Positions 54,836 to 64,000 of a stretch of 64,000 nucleotides of DNA are shown here, piece by piece. The stretch is from Diaporthe sp. PMI_573 (lineage: Eukaryota > Ascomycota > Sordariomycetes > Diaporthales > Diaporthaceae), in the NCBI GenBank assembly GCA_021399435.1, contig JAJTUP010000043.1, positions 62,001-126,000 of the forward strand, read 5' to 3'. The first letter of the stretch is position 1. The number at the start of each line of letters is the position of its first letter. The position numbers and the translations under genes are program-made. The notes under the pieces were generated by a model. The model searched no databases and was not told the DNA's origin. It saw only the letters and a program-made list of their open reading frames with translations.

Positions 54836-55480
54836 ATGAGCAAAAGTCTACCGCTACTGATCATCTTGCCGACGTACAAATCGAAGCATTTGTTAATAGC
54901 TGAACGAGAAGTCGAGATAGCTGCAAGCCCACAGACCGTTGGAGAGCAGGGAGATGGAAAGGGACCGAAACAACAGTTTGCTATGGCCTACACAGTCGGC
55001 TGGATCTGTGCGATTTCTACTGAGTATGTTGCTGCTCGCGTCATCCTTAACGATCAACACAAAAGCCCCGAGCACATCGCACAGCACGACAACAACAACT
55101 ATACGCTTGGAAGGATGGGAGATCACAACGTGGTTATTGCTGTCCTTCCCGATGGCGAGTACGGCACAGCGTCAGCTGCCACTGTCGCGCGCGACATGCT
55201 GCACACCTTTCCCAACGTGCGTATTGGCCTGATGGTCGGCATCGGAGGCGGTGCTCCGAGTGCGAAGAACGATATTCGTCTCGGCGACGTCATTGCCAGC
55301 ACTCCTCGGGACGGTCATGGGGGTGTGTGTTCCAGTATGATTTCAGAAAAACTATTCAGGACCAGACATTCCGAGAGACCGGTTTCCTAGCTCAGCCGCC
55401 GTCTGTGTTGGTCTTCTCAGGCACTTCTTCCCGTGGATGCACCCTTGTCTGCCCTGGACTGGCCCACCATAGACAATGAA
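54836..55480 (+). pseudogene. NLR-type nucleoside-phosphorylase domain, frameshifted and truncated
   Basis: From ~54980 the frame encodes the PNP/UDP phosphorylase-like domain that begins many fungal NLR-like proteins: [31 protein letters not shown] and [12 protein letters not shown]. At ~55325 a GT dinucleotide repeat appears to have gained 2 bp (GTGTGT), which shifts the frame; the expected F-Q-Y-D-F and T-G-F-L-A-Q-P-P continue in another frame until homology ends near 55420. The NACHT/NB-ARC and repeat domains are absent. These proteins act in non-self recognition in fungi. Confidence 0.8.
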
Positions 55481-55743
55481 CGAATCTGGCTGGTCCTCCT
55501 GCCGAGTGGATAAGGCGGTGGGCAAAGTCGGGATCACTCAAGTTTCACACATGAAGGGGACCATGTATCCTAGCTACATAAATACAAAGGCTTGATTTAT
55601 TTCCGTTGGACTCAGATTCCAGCAAATGTCGGATCGATAGAGAAATTAGTATACATTCAACGTTCATCTTTAATTTGCGACAAAACGTCTAGCCTCCAAT
55701 GCTACTGGTAGTATCTAATTAGTACCTAACATGCCGCCTCTTT

Positions 55744-57029
55744 CTAAAACTCCAGAGGACTTTCCGTGTAAACCTGATATTTGACAGCCAGAGCCACGAC
55801 TACCCCATCACTCGAGCGGATCCGATCGGTGATGGTCAGCCTCCCAACGCCGTCCCTTATAGTCGCTATCATGCCCAGCAGATCGGCCATCTCCATCTCG
55901 CCCTCGCCCGCCAGCCGGAGCACGCCGAGGTCGCGGGTGCGCGCCACGGCCTCGACCCTGGGGTCGGAGGTGCTCCCCAGCTCTGGGAGGAGAAGAGCGG
56001 TCAGGATAAGCATCATTCCCCGCCCGCCGCCCGCCCGCAAGATTCCAAAGAGCTCCTGGAGCTGCGAGAGCATGGGGCCGGCGGAGGATGTCGCGGGCAG
56101 GTGGAGGATGTAGACGTCGGCGTCTGTCACATCCTGAGGCGCGCCGGGGGTCCTGTGCGTTACGGTGATGCGGGACCCCGGGTCGCTGTCCCGCGGCCGT
56201 TGAGCTGTCGCAGGCTTTGGGAGCCCCCACGCCCCAGCAGCACCTGAAGGAGCGAATAGGTCCAAACTGGGCCTAGCCGAGGCCGCCTTGTTGATCTGGA
56301 CTATGAGCCGGAGGCCCGGGTGAAGATCGGCGAGGTGGCGGGCTAAGGATGTTGACCGTGCATCCACCTGCCATTTTTTGATTAGCTTTGCTCTTTATGA
56401 TACAGTATGTCGCCGGCCGGCGTGAGGCTCTGGAGTTGAAAAGGTCTTACATCAACTATGCACGCGTTGGTCAGGTTGGACCAACTGAGTTGGGACAGGA
56501 CGTCAGCAAGCTCCCCCACCCTACGCAGCCCCGCGGCGTGATGGAGATAAGCCGACCACTGTCGACTCAGCCTAGGGCGCTCTTGGCATGCCGTATAGAA
56601 AGTAGTCGTGGTGTTCTGGGCTAGGCTGTATGCGCTTATGTCAGTTGGCTGGCCCGAGTTGACGAGTCGCTGGGTCGCTGATGCCATCTGCAGCGCTGTT
56701 GGGGCTGACAATTCGGCCAGGAATATGGCGGCATCCAATGGAGATGGCTGGGCGACAAAGTGCGCTGATAGTGGAGTATGGGCGACGATGCCTGGCTGTG
56801 GTTCGCTAAGGAAGCCGAATATGGATGTCAGACGAATGACCCGGACCAACTCGCTTTCTGGGACTCTTGCCAGATCGGATACATCCTTGACAGGCACTTT
56901 TGTTTCTAGGGGGATGCATGGAAGGATCTGAAAATTGCCTAACCAGTGGATACAACCGAGGAGGTGACTGTAGGAGTGGCTTAAAGTGAAACCATTGCAA
57001 CAACAAAGGTCTATACGAGAAATCACCAT
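55744..57029 (-). CDS. AflS/AflJ-like secondary-metabolite co-activator (O-methyltransferase fold)
   Basis: Exon 1 (57029-56451) and exon 2 (56367-55744) give about 400 aa. The 83-bp intron has a GTAAGA donor and TGGCAG acceptor, both phase 0, joining A-C-I-V-D to V-D-A-R-S. Visible family features are L-L-G-C-I-H-W-L-G-N-F-Q, then P-V-K-D-V-S-D-L-A-R-V-P-E-S-E-L (winged-helix-like), A-H-T-P-L-S-A-H-F-V and R-Q-W-S-A-Y-L. In aflatoxin-type clusters AflS-like proteins bind the pathway Zn2Cys6 regulator and are thought not to be active methyltransferases. The N-terminus is short; an upstream exon may be missing, so the start is uncertain. No polyketide synthase or Zn2Cys6 regulator gene is seen in the window, so it stands alone here. 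Confidence 0.75.
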
Positions 57030-57072
57030 AAATTAAACAAACTTCAACGATTTTGTTATTTGAGACTTCCAT

Positions 57073-57987
57073 CTCTTCCTAGAGGTGGCAAAAGAACTTT
57101 GCCACTGATCCTACTTCTCTGTCTTCTTTCAGTGCCGTTCCATCCATATTTAAACACGCCATCTCGAAGAATCGACAGCCCTTCTGCATATAGGACTTTA
57201 TTTAATTATAAATATTTTTATTAATAGTTTAAAATACGTTAAATTCTTTAAATCTTTTTTAAAGAAGGAGATGAGGGAATACGTAGCTGCGCTAGGTTCA
57301 GCCAAGATACGTCTGCTGTTCAGTGCTGCGTCGGAACCAAAGCGTACGTTTAAGCCTGCATACACTTCGTATTTTCGTCCCGAAGCCGACTTCTCACACT
57401 GATCGTACCTAGTAAACGTTAGAGAAGCAGCCTGTCAACTCCTGAGCTCGTGCGGGATGGACTATCCTTTATTTCTAACGATGCTTAGATTAAGGATCGA
57501 GATTGTAAGATAGGTATTATTTCTGCTGCTCTTCCTAGCCAATTGCACAAAACACCTATTTAAGTTCGTATTTCGAGCTTTTAGTTTCTGTAATTATTTA
57601 TACTGTATAGAAGTACATATGGTTATTTTCCCCGACGACTATGTTCTTGTTGCAAGATCGTGTCCACCGATTCATCATTTGATTCAGTCTCACCTGCACG
57701 CTGCTGCTCGGTAAAGTTGTCTTGAGAGATTTTTGTTGGCGAAGAGTTAGATATGTATAAATAAACTTAACCTCTCTATACCCTCCTTCCCTCCTTCGCT
57801 CCTTCGACGACGACAAACGCCCAGCCTTTACATCGTGGTTCTGATCAGAGCCATCGGCGTACGTCCTGAGTATTGATGCCGTCTTCTCTCTATCTAACTA
57901 CTAATCCCTGTTAGGCACACTGCATCCGGATTAGTAGCCGGAGTCGACGGAGCCCACCGCCAAAGAAGATGCTCCGCTCTCGGAGAT
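57073..57987. other. AT-rich intergenic with a decayed SAP-protein fragment
   Basis: 57180-57300 is strongly AT-rich. At 57640-57705 the minus strand encodes E-T-E-S-N-D-E-S-V-D-T-I-L-Q-Q-E, matching E-T-E-S-D-D-R-S-V-D-T-I-L-Q-R-E of the protein at 40665-42014. The match fades on both sides, so only a scrap of that gene family remains. Confidence 0.6.
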
Positions 57988-59196
57988 CTAAGGAGGGATC
58001 ACGTCGTGGTAATTTCTATTTGGTCGTTTCTGATACCAGTAGCAGAGGTCCTGACGCAGATCGGCGCCGTATTCACCCGCCCAGATGTCGGCAATTTCCT
58101 TTGCAACCTCGCTGCTTACATCGCTCCATTCCGCACTCTCGGTCTCGCTCTCGTGCCTCGCCAGCGTAGTGATGTCGAAGCGATGCCCTGCCCATATTCC
58201 CCTCGGGGTAAACGTCCTAGGGTTCATATCGACAGGTGGGGAGGTTGACCAGCAGATGCGTGACAAGACAACTTCGCCGAAGCCCAAAATCCTGATATTG
58301 GGACCACAGATGTATGCCGGGTCTATGGCGATGGGTTCCGGGCGGACAAATTCCTTTCTCGTCAGGTTTCGAAGAATCCACGGCTGGTCTTTGGGGTAGT
58401 ATCTCGACTCTGTAACGACTATTTCCGAATACGTGGCCTGAAGTGCTGAATCTTCGTTTTTGCTTCGGTTTCTGCAGTGAGAATATATGCGTGACGACTC
58501 CGCGTAGAGATCGCCGACTTCTTGTGTATCGGAAACGGAAGGAAGGGCAAAGTGGTAAAGCGTAAATGGTTCATCGCATGATACGTATGGGAGCACGTCG
58601 TCGTCAATCAACACGTTATTCCTCTCTTGACGCAATTCATCCAGCTCCTCGTCCGAGAATAGATGGGGAGGATAGTCGTCCGGTTTAGTGTCTTCTCCCA
58701 CACAGACGATATTCTCACCCGCCCATTGTCCCCGCAACGACATATAATAGGCGTTAAGGCAATCTCGAGCGAAGGTCCAGAAGTATCGGCTCGCGAGACC
58801 GAGGCAGACGGCGTCTTCGATAAACTCGATATGATCAAAGACAAGCTGGTGAACCTCCACGGGGAGATCGGAAAAAGTGAGAGCATCGTGACCACCTTGG
58901 GTTTTCGCTTGCCTCTTGTGTGGTGGGGAGCCGGCAAGCAGCTCGCCATCGGCTTTGCGCTTCACTTGTCCGTCCATCGGGGTCTCCAGGAACGAGTGGC
59001 CAGAGGCAGTCTGGGTGGCACAACGGTCGTTTCGGGAATTTGCTGGCATAGGTTGGGGAATCTGCGGCTTAACAGGGACGGCGAGGAGGCGTACAAGCAC
59101 CGCGGCTGACCCGTCCAAGAGGAAATCTCGGAACTTGCGGCCGTGAGGTATGGCCCTCTCCGCTCGGGGGGCTGCGAGTCGAAATTTTTGCACCAT
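57988..59196 (-). CDS. F-box domain protein
   Basis: An uninterrupted 402-aa frame. An F-box lies at residues ~107-150 (L-T-F-S-D-L-P-V-E-V-H-Q-L-V-F, then A-V-C-L-G-L-A-S-R-Y-F-W). It is preceded by a basic Lys/Arg patch (V-K-R-K-A-D-G-E-L-L) of nuclear-signal type. The remainder is a mixed domain ending in a Trp/Tyr-rich tail. It probably serves as a substrate adaptor of SCF ubiquitin ligase. The ATG at 59196 gives a Pro/Arg-rich leader; internal ATGs near residues 51 and 74 give more typical starts, and the true start is not decided by the sequence. Confidence 0.8.
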   Translation of the reverse strand: MVQKFRLAAPRAERAIPHGRKFRDFLLDGSAAVLVRLLAVPVKPQIPQPMPANSRNDRCATQTASGHSFLETPMDGQVKRKADGELLAGSPPHKRQAKTQGGHDALTFSDLPVEVHQLVFDHIEFIEDAVCLGLASRYFWTFARDCLNAYYMSLRGQWAGENIVCVGEDTKPDDYPPHLFSDEELDELRQERNNVLIDDDVLPYVSCDEPFTLYHFALPSVSDTQEVGDLYAESSRIYSHCRNRSKNEDSALQATYSEIVVTESRYYPKDQPWILRNLTRKEFVRPEPIAIDPAYICGPNIRILGFGEVVLSRICWSTSPPVDMNPRTFTPRGIWAGHRFDITTLARHESETESAEWSDVSSEVAKEIADIWAGEYGADLRQDLCYWYQKRPNRNYHDVIPP

Positions 59197-59450
59197 CTCA
59201 AAAGATTATTGTTCTCAAGGCTGTCGTCGCTTGGGTATGTTGAGGTAATTTTTGGCAGAGTCAGATGAAGCTTGTTATGCTGATGATTGAGTGAGGAGAG
59301 GAGAAATGGGTTGCGCGATCGGATCCTCAGCAGGACGGAGACTCTTAGATCCTTGTGCGATTGGCTGACAGGAAGCGTGAGGGGGCAAACGCGGGAGAGA
59401 GACTTCACAAGGGAAATTGGTCACAGTATCAAGGTGGGGAAAAGATTGCG

Positions 59451-59471
59451 GCCGGGCGCTTATCGCCCGGC
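59451..59471. other. GC-rich perfect stem-loop
   Basis: GCCGGGCG-CTTAT-CGCCCGGC: an 8-bp perfect GC stem with a 5-base loop, ~255 bp upstream of the F-box gene start. It might lie in its promoter or leader. Confidence 0.5.
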
Positions 59472-60020
59472 GATCAATCACGTGGCGGCGACGCACGGAT
59501 CAGGCCGCGCAAGCCGGGAATGGTATAGTGCCCCCCCAACGGAACACCGCACGCTGAGAACATCCTCAACACAAGCGACTCCAGATCAGATATAGAGGAC
59601 TTTTTAGGGTGCAACAACGGAGCTGAGAATGCCCTTAACGAAGAGATCAAACCCCACGAAACCCCCTGGAATTGGCCAAACTTGCTACATACCGTGCCCC
59701 ATCTACGAGTTTCGTCCTCATAACGGCGAATCTCGCCTTTGACCGGGTACAGTACAACAAATGTCCTTTTTTGTGGGGCATGGTGCAGCAGTTTTAATTA
59801 AAATGCACTACTTTCTTTCAAGCAGTGTACTTGGGACGGTTTAGAGTTCCGTAGAGGCCTGGATCGTGTCTTCGTACTTCAGAATAACAGATTTCCTTTC
59901 TACAAAAGTCCAAACAGCACGAATTCGTAGGTACACTGCACAACTACACCCTTGAGCACTGCCCAAGTCGGGCTATATTAACCACTTTCCCCATCATGTA
60001 CATCGCGACCAGAGTGGACC

Positions 60021-60140
60021 ATCAATCAATCAACGTCAACATCACCACAACGTTGATGGAGTTGACGCTTTACGTAAGCACTTCATCAGTTGATTGAGTC
60101 AACGGCAGGTAAATATTGATTGAATTGACGTTGATTGAAG
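60021..60140. repeat. TTGAT/TTGACG repeat cluster
   Basis: Repeated ATCAATCAATCAACGTCAAC, GTTGATGGAGTTGACG, GTTGATTGAGTCAACG and TTGATTGAATTGACGTTGAT occur in both orientations over 120 bp, resembling transposon subterminal binding sites. 59600-60020 has no supported gene. Confidence 0.5.
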
Positions 60141-60320
60141 CCGTCGAAACCCCCCTGCAGTTGAATTACCTAATCATCCGCCCCACTGTCAACCCCTTGA
60201 GCTTCTTCTACTTTGAGCAGCGTTCATCCCAAACCGCAAACCAACCAGGTACGTTCACTGATCAGCCACTTTTAAGCTTCCCCTAGTATTGACTCTAAGC
60301 TAAACTTCCAAATAGTTTCA

Positions 60321-60633
60321 CCTTCGCCAGCGGCGCTATCAACGCCGCAAACACAACGACAAGTAACACCCGGCGCGACGGATAGTATTGGTAAACTACT
60401 AGTCTTACACTATGCTAATTTCTTTGAAATTACTTACTAAGAAAGCTAACCTTAATCTGATCGCAGATATACCATCATCACCCACAAATCAACTTGTTGC
60501 CGAGTCTTCACAACTCGAGGAGCAACAGGACGACATCTACAATGTATCAAGGCTCTCAACAGTCGCACTCGCCACAGTCTTCTCCTCTTCGCCAGCAGCC
60601 ACCATTCCGACAAACTCTACACCCAATCCATAA
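60321..60633 (+). pseudogene. Exon-like low-complexity coding piece
   Basis: Two segments join in frame across an intron-like gap. The first (from TTTCACCTTCG at ~60317 to 60390) encodes S-P-S-P-A-A-L-S-T-P-Q. The second (60465-60633) encodes I-P-S-S-P-T-N-Q-L-V-A-E-S-S-Q. The gap starts GTAAAC and ends GATCGCAG with GCTAACC before it. A further intron-like GTACGT...AATAG lies upstream. A short open piece (F-V-F-D-S-H-N-Q-I-R-G-D) follows at 60690-60855. They may be the 5' exons of the piggyBac transposase, but this could not be shown. Confidence 0.35.
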
Positions 60634-61129
60634 GCGGAGCAAGGACCTCATCTGACGAGAATTCTCGTATCCCGCAGCCTACAGACCTAGTGTATAAGTT
60701 TGTTTTCGACAGCCATAATCAAATACGAGGAGATCCAGATAATGAACAGATTGCTCAGGTTGGCGCGATTGTGCCCCCCATAGCCCAATACCATGATTTA
60801 ATATGGGTAAACGAGAATGATGCAGCTGCGGGGACCGAAACAGGCAGAGGATGTTAGTCTAATTAGTGAGCAATTGACGGGGTGATACTGGATTCCTGGG
60901 GTTATTTCCATATTCACAGAGCACCAATTCGAGATTTAGTAACATGAACCTGTAGTTCGGAACATGATGATTGGTCAGCGTTTATATACTTGTGTGGACC
61001 TCATAGTACTTTCTAAAGCCGGCTGCAAACAATGACATGTCGATTTCGCAAGGGGAAGCTACATATGGCCATAACGTCGTTCAACCAGTCCGCTCATTAA
61101 GTTGGCCCACCACTATGCCTCGAGTCTCA

Positions 61130-61795
61130 TGTCACACACGAAGTGGGATACTCTCTCTACGTGGCCGGAAGTAACCTTGCCGTCGACGAAGCTATGGTAC
61201 GGTTTACAGGTCGGCCGGTTGAGAACACGACGGTACCCAGCAAGCCTACCCCCGTTGGCTATAAAGTATGGGTATTGACACAGTCAGGATACTTCCTACG
61301 ATGGTTGTGGCACGTTCACAGCAAAGGGCCATACGGTCTCGTACCACAACAACGCCCACAACACCATAACGGGGATACAGAGACTGACGATGCCCTCACT
61401 TCTACACAACGAGTGGTAACGACGTTGCTTACCCTCCTACCCCTGGCCGAGTACCGCGTCTTCCTCGATATCACTTATTTGCTTCTGTTAAGTTATTCCG
61501 TGCCTTGCGATCAAAGGCAATAGGGGCGACGGGCACGTGCCGTAAGGAAGGCGGGATCGATAAGTTACTCTTGGATGAGAAGGAGGACGAGGGCAAGGGT
61601 ATCCCATGGGGCCAGATCCACTGCATCCTACAAAGGACGGCGAGGTATGTAGAAATAAATACAGTTCTATCCTTATCCCTATACTAACTGGTTTTTCTTG
61701 TCAGGAGGACTAGTTGCCGAAACGTCCTCGGGAAATGCTGCTCGGAGAGACTCGTATACGAAATACCGCGAGGTCTACTGTTTGATGCGATCAGC
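61130..61795 (+). pseudogene. PiggyBac transposase remnant
   Basis: The frame reads G-S-N-L-A-V-D-E-A-M-V-R-F-T-G-R (first catalytic Asp region), P-T-P-V-G-Y-K-V-W-V-L and Y-R-V-F-L-D (second Asp), as in piggyBac DDD transposases. At ~61475 the frame shifts; the continuation L-F-R-A-L-R-S-K-A-I-G-A-T-G-T-C-R is in another frame and runs to ~61644. There a well-formed intron (61645-61704: GTATGT, TACTAAC, TGTCAG) begins. Homology fades after it, and the sequence meets the minus-strand gene at ~61796. The third Asp and the Cys-rich tail are absent. Confidence 0.75.
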
Positions 61796-62905
61796 TTACA
61801 ATAACACGAATATCCCATGCGAGAATCTTACTTCCAGTTCGGCTGCATCTGCTTCATTTCCTGGACAACAGAAGATATCTTGCACTCGCAGCCTTGCCGC
61901 CTGGTTCTGCATGCTTTGTAGCAGTCCTCCTTCTGGCATCTCGATCCCTTCAATACGCTGACCAGTTGTGACCGAGTGGAACGAATTCTCGTTATCAACA
62001 CGCTGTTCTTTGACTTGCTTAATCCTCGTCAAACAAATAATTTAAACATGCTCCATCTGTTCGAAGTTGTCGTATGCAGTGACAGCGGTTGGCTGTTGCC
62101 CCTTCAGAGTTACCGCTTCTGCTGCTGCCTCTGACTGTCTCTTGATCACTTGCAGTGTCTTGTGATATGAGCAGCAAAGCCCAAGGCGGTGTAGAGCCTC
62201 TATCTGCCGCCGCTTGACGCCTTTGGAATGGAGATATACACTCAGCTGCAGCTGAAATCCAGAAGACCCATTCCGCCGCTGTGTTCCACACATCACCACC
62301 AAAATGTTGACCAGAACCCCGTCGACTTGTGGTGGTATATTGTCGTAGCCCACTCGCACTTGGCTGTGAGGCTGTATCACACCACGGAGTGTCCGCAGGA
62401 GCAAGGGGCATGTTTTCTCTGCAGTCTCGATGAGTTTGCGCATGTCCAGTCGCTCGAACCCGCCATCTTCAGCCTCTTGTGACTTGTGGAAGGGTTTGAA
62501 CCTGGCCAGGCTCGCAATTTCCTTCCCCAGCTCTATGGGACCGATATCTAAATATTCAATTAAATGTTCTCGAGATTCCGCCGTACCTGGACCCCCAGAG
62601 CGTCCTATGCATGCGTCGAGAACAGCCAAGTCTTGATACGCGACTCTGGCAAACGCGGTCTTCCTCCGCGCATTCGCTTGACCATCAGAGGTGCATAGAG
62701 TACGAACGAAGTCGCCAATAGACCAGTTCATTTCGTCAACAATATATCGCCAGACCAGGTCAAGCTTCTCTGTGCCATTTCGCCGCTCCCTTCTTATACC
62801 GGTATCGGTATTCGCCTGGAGCTCTGATGAAGGTGACGGCGTGTTGAAGGCTGACGGGTCGCTTATAGAACGGATGGACGAAAGCGGTGATGTAGATGTT
62901 TCCAT
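61796..62905 (-). pseudogene. DUF6589-like gene, N-terminal part with internal stop, truncated
   Basis: The frame from 62905 runs 287 codons and contains L-H-S-K-G-V-K-R-R-Q-I-E-A-L-H-R-L-G-L and T-A-Y-D-N-F-E-Q-M-E-H-V. After a TAA at 62042 it continues in the same frame with K-E-Q-R-V-D-N-E-N-S-F-H-S-V-T-T-G and L-Q-S-M-Q-N-Q until ~61796. The stop lies in a ~30-bp AT-rich insert (GTTTAA...TTAAG) that might be a very short intron. The pattern resembles a large fungal family I recall as DUF6589, of unknown function and often multicopy. The C-terminal two-thirds are missing, cut where piggyBac sequence begins. Confidence 0.5.
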
Positions 62906-63211
62906 TGTACGTCTCGGCTTGGTTGAATTGTATAGGGACGCTGTTGTTATATTGTATGATGCTGCACAGAGTTTGGTGAGCTCATTACGAAGTTGGGGGA
63001 TGGCCCACCAAATCGTGTCAAAATCTCTCAGGCCCTCTGGGAGCCATTACCCCTTTAGGGAAGGCGTCGCGCTGTTAAGCGCGCCAAGTGGGTCTGAGTG
63101 CCTGAGGTAAGTGTGCTGTTGGTAGCGTCGTGGCATCCGATCCCGGTTGACTGGGTCACCCAAACGGGTCCCCTTGGTGCCGACGTGTTGGTTCATAACA
63201 TGTGTACCTTA

Positions 63212-63445
63212 GGATCCTAAATGGCAGGAGAGGGGGTACCCAAAAGCATGAGAGGGGGTCGTACAGAAAAGCAGGAGGGTTCCTGAAAGGCAGGAGGGGG
63301 GGTCCTGCAAGGCAGGAGAGGGGGTCCTGAAAGGCAGGAGGGGGGTCCTGCAAGGCAGGAGAGGGGGTCCTGAAAGGCAGGAGAAGGGGTCCTAAAAGGC
63401 AGGAGAGAGGGGTCCTGAAAGGCAGGAGGGGGGGGTACCAAAAGC
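63212..63445. repeat. ~21-22-bp minisatellite
   Basis: About ten imperfect units of the type GGCAGGAGAGGGGGTCCTGAAA, with CCTGCAA and CCTAAAA variants. The strong G/C strand bias keeps reverse-strand frames open artificially (Phe-Gln-Asp-Pro repeats), so those frames are not genes. Units are contiguous, without CRISPR-like unique spacers. Confidence 0.85.
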
Positions 63446-63564
63446 AGGGGGGCTAAGAATTCAGGCCAGGGGGACCCCAAAACGTGACAAGTGCACGAAG
63501 CATTGTAGTGGAAGTCTCGGTTCTTAATGTACAATGTGAAGAGAGGTGGGCTCAACATTTGCAA

Positions 63565-63956
63565 TTACTTAGCCCAACGACGTAAATCGTGCCTGACTTC
63601 TGCGACAGCCTTTTGCCTATCCAGTGTCTGATCCGGCCGAATTGCCAGTTCCGCTATTTCTGCGAGACCTACGCATGCCTTGACGAGCTCCCCAGGTGCG
63701 TTTTGCAAGATGGTAGACGCTAGGGCTTCGAGCGTTTGTTTGTCTTTCTTGCGGCAATTCTTGCTTTGGCATGTTAGCGGAGGAGTAGAGAGAAGGACGC
63801 ATATACTCACATGATCTTCTCAGCTGCTTCCGAGTAGATAGTGACGAAGAGTGGTGATGGTCCTGCAAACGTCGTCCACCACCTTGCGATTTGTTTGCGT
63901 TTTTTTGGGCGATGCCGGGAGACGTGCGGCGGCTGAGCACTCCTATAAATCTTCAT
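63565..63956 (-). CDS. Small two-exon helical protein, function unknown
   Basis: Exon 1 (63956-63811) and exon 2 (63763-63565) give 114 aa. The 47-bp intron has a GTGAGT donor, CGCTAACATG branch site and CAAAG acceptor; the split Ile codon joins in frame. The protein starts M-K-I-Y-R-S-A-Q-P-P, has a basic stretch (R-P-K-K-R-K-Q) and then W-W-T-T-F-A-G-P-S-P-L-F-V and a helical C-terminus (L-A-S-T-I-L-Q-N-A-P-G-E-L-V-K-A). No family was recognised. The Lys/Arg patch could be a nuclear signal. The ATG lies 45 bp from the window edge, so an upstream exon cannot be excluded. Confidence 0.6.
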
Positions 63957-64000
63957 TGCGACGGTCGCATTGCCCTTACCCCTCTCTTTTCGGATGCGCC

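Noticed and set aside
63212..63445. CRISPR-like array
   Set aside because: Units are contiguous without unique spacers and the genome is fungal.
63156..63564. Minus-strand Pro/Phe-rich repeat frames
   Set aside because: Produced by the minisatellite; no start context or domain.

Overview
The window reads as a piece of a filamentous ascomycete (Pezizomycotina) genome. The evidence is eukaryotic gene structure (short 46-83 bp introns with GTAAGT/GTGAGT-type donors and CTAAC-like branch sites), gene families typical of that group (F-box proteins, AflS/AflJ-like co-activator, PNP-UDP-type NLR domain, BAH/PHD relatives, C48-like proteins) and a heavy load of fungal DNA transposons. Many dead copies carry stop codons that C-to-T changes at CpA would explain (CAG/CAA to TAG/TAA), which fits repeat-induced point mutation (RIP). 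No bacterial operons, rRNA, complete tRNA or CRISPR were seen.

Layout. 1-8 kb: repeats, a C48-protease-like protein with an RGG tract, a three-exon membrane protein and a probable solo LTR. 8-16.3 kb: a PHD-finger remnant, a frameshifted pogo transposon (copy A) and an F-box gene that runs into a DDE transposase domain. 16.5-18 kb: an intact two-exon RNase H. 18-25 kb: a transposon nest. One hAT element (hAT-1) lies beside another (hAT-2), and hAT-2 sits inside a copia reverse-transcriptase gene with a clear 8-bp target duplication; a piece of Fot-type transposase follows. 25-36 kb: gene-poor, with a three-exon gene at 30.4 kb and a coiled-coil gene at 33 kb. 36-39 kb: an apparently complete pogo element (copy B) with ~133-bp inverted repeats and an open 560-aa transposase. 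40.7-42 kb: a charged SAP-like protein with internal repeats. 42-44 kb: AT-rich, empty. 44-50 kb: hAT-3 remnant, a complete but nonsense-mutated Fot1-type element and a MULE-like remnant. 50-53 kb: a RING-like protein, a small single-pass membrane ORF (with a dead paralogue at 35.7 kb) and a membrane protein. 53-57 kb: a Tc1/mariner fragment, a frameshifted NLR nucleoside-phosphorylase domain and an AflS-like gene. 58-59 kb: an F-box protein. 60-64 kb: piggyBac and DUF6589-like remnants, a minisatellite and a small two-exon gene.

The genes do not form a pathway. The region looks like a repeat-rich accessory compartment in which a dozen host-type genes are scattered among at least eight transposon families (pogo, Fot1-like, hAT x3 or more, Tc1/mariner, piggyBac, MULE-like, copia). 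The most unusual items are the paralogous small membrane ORF pair, the SAP-like repeat protein with a distant paralogous fragment, the F-box/transposase fusion, the C48-like protein lacking its catalytic Cys, and the orphan AflS-like gene. All family names come from motif recognition by eye; no database search was run.
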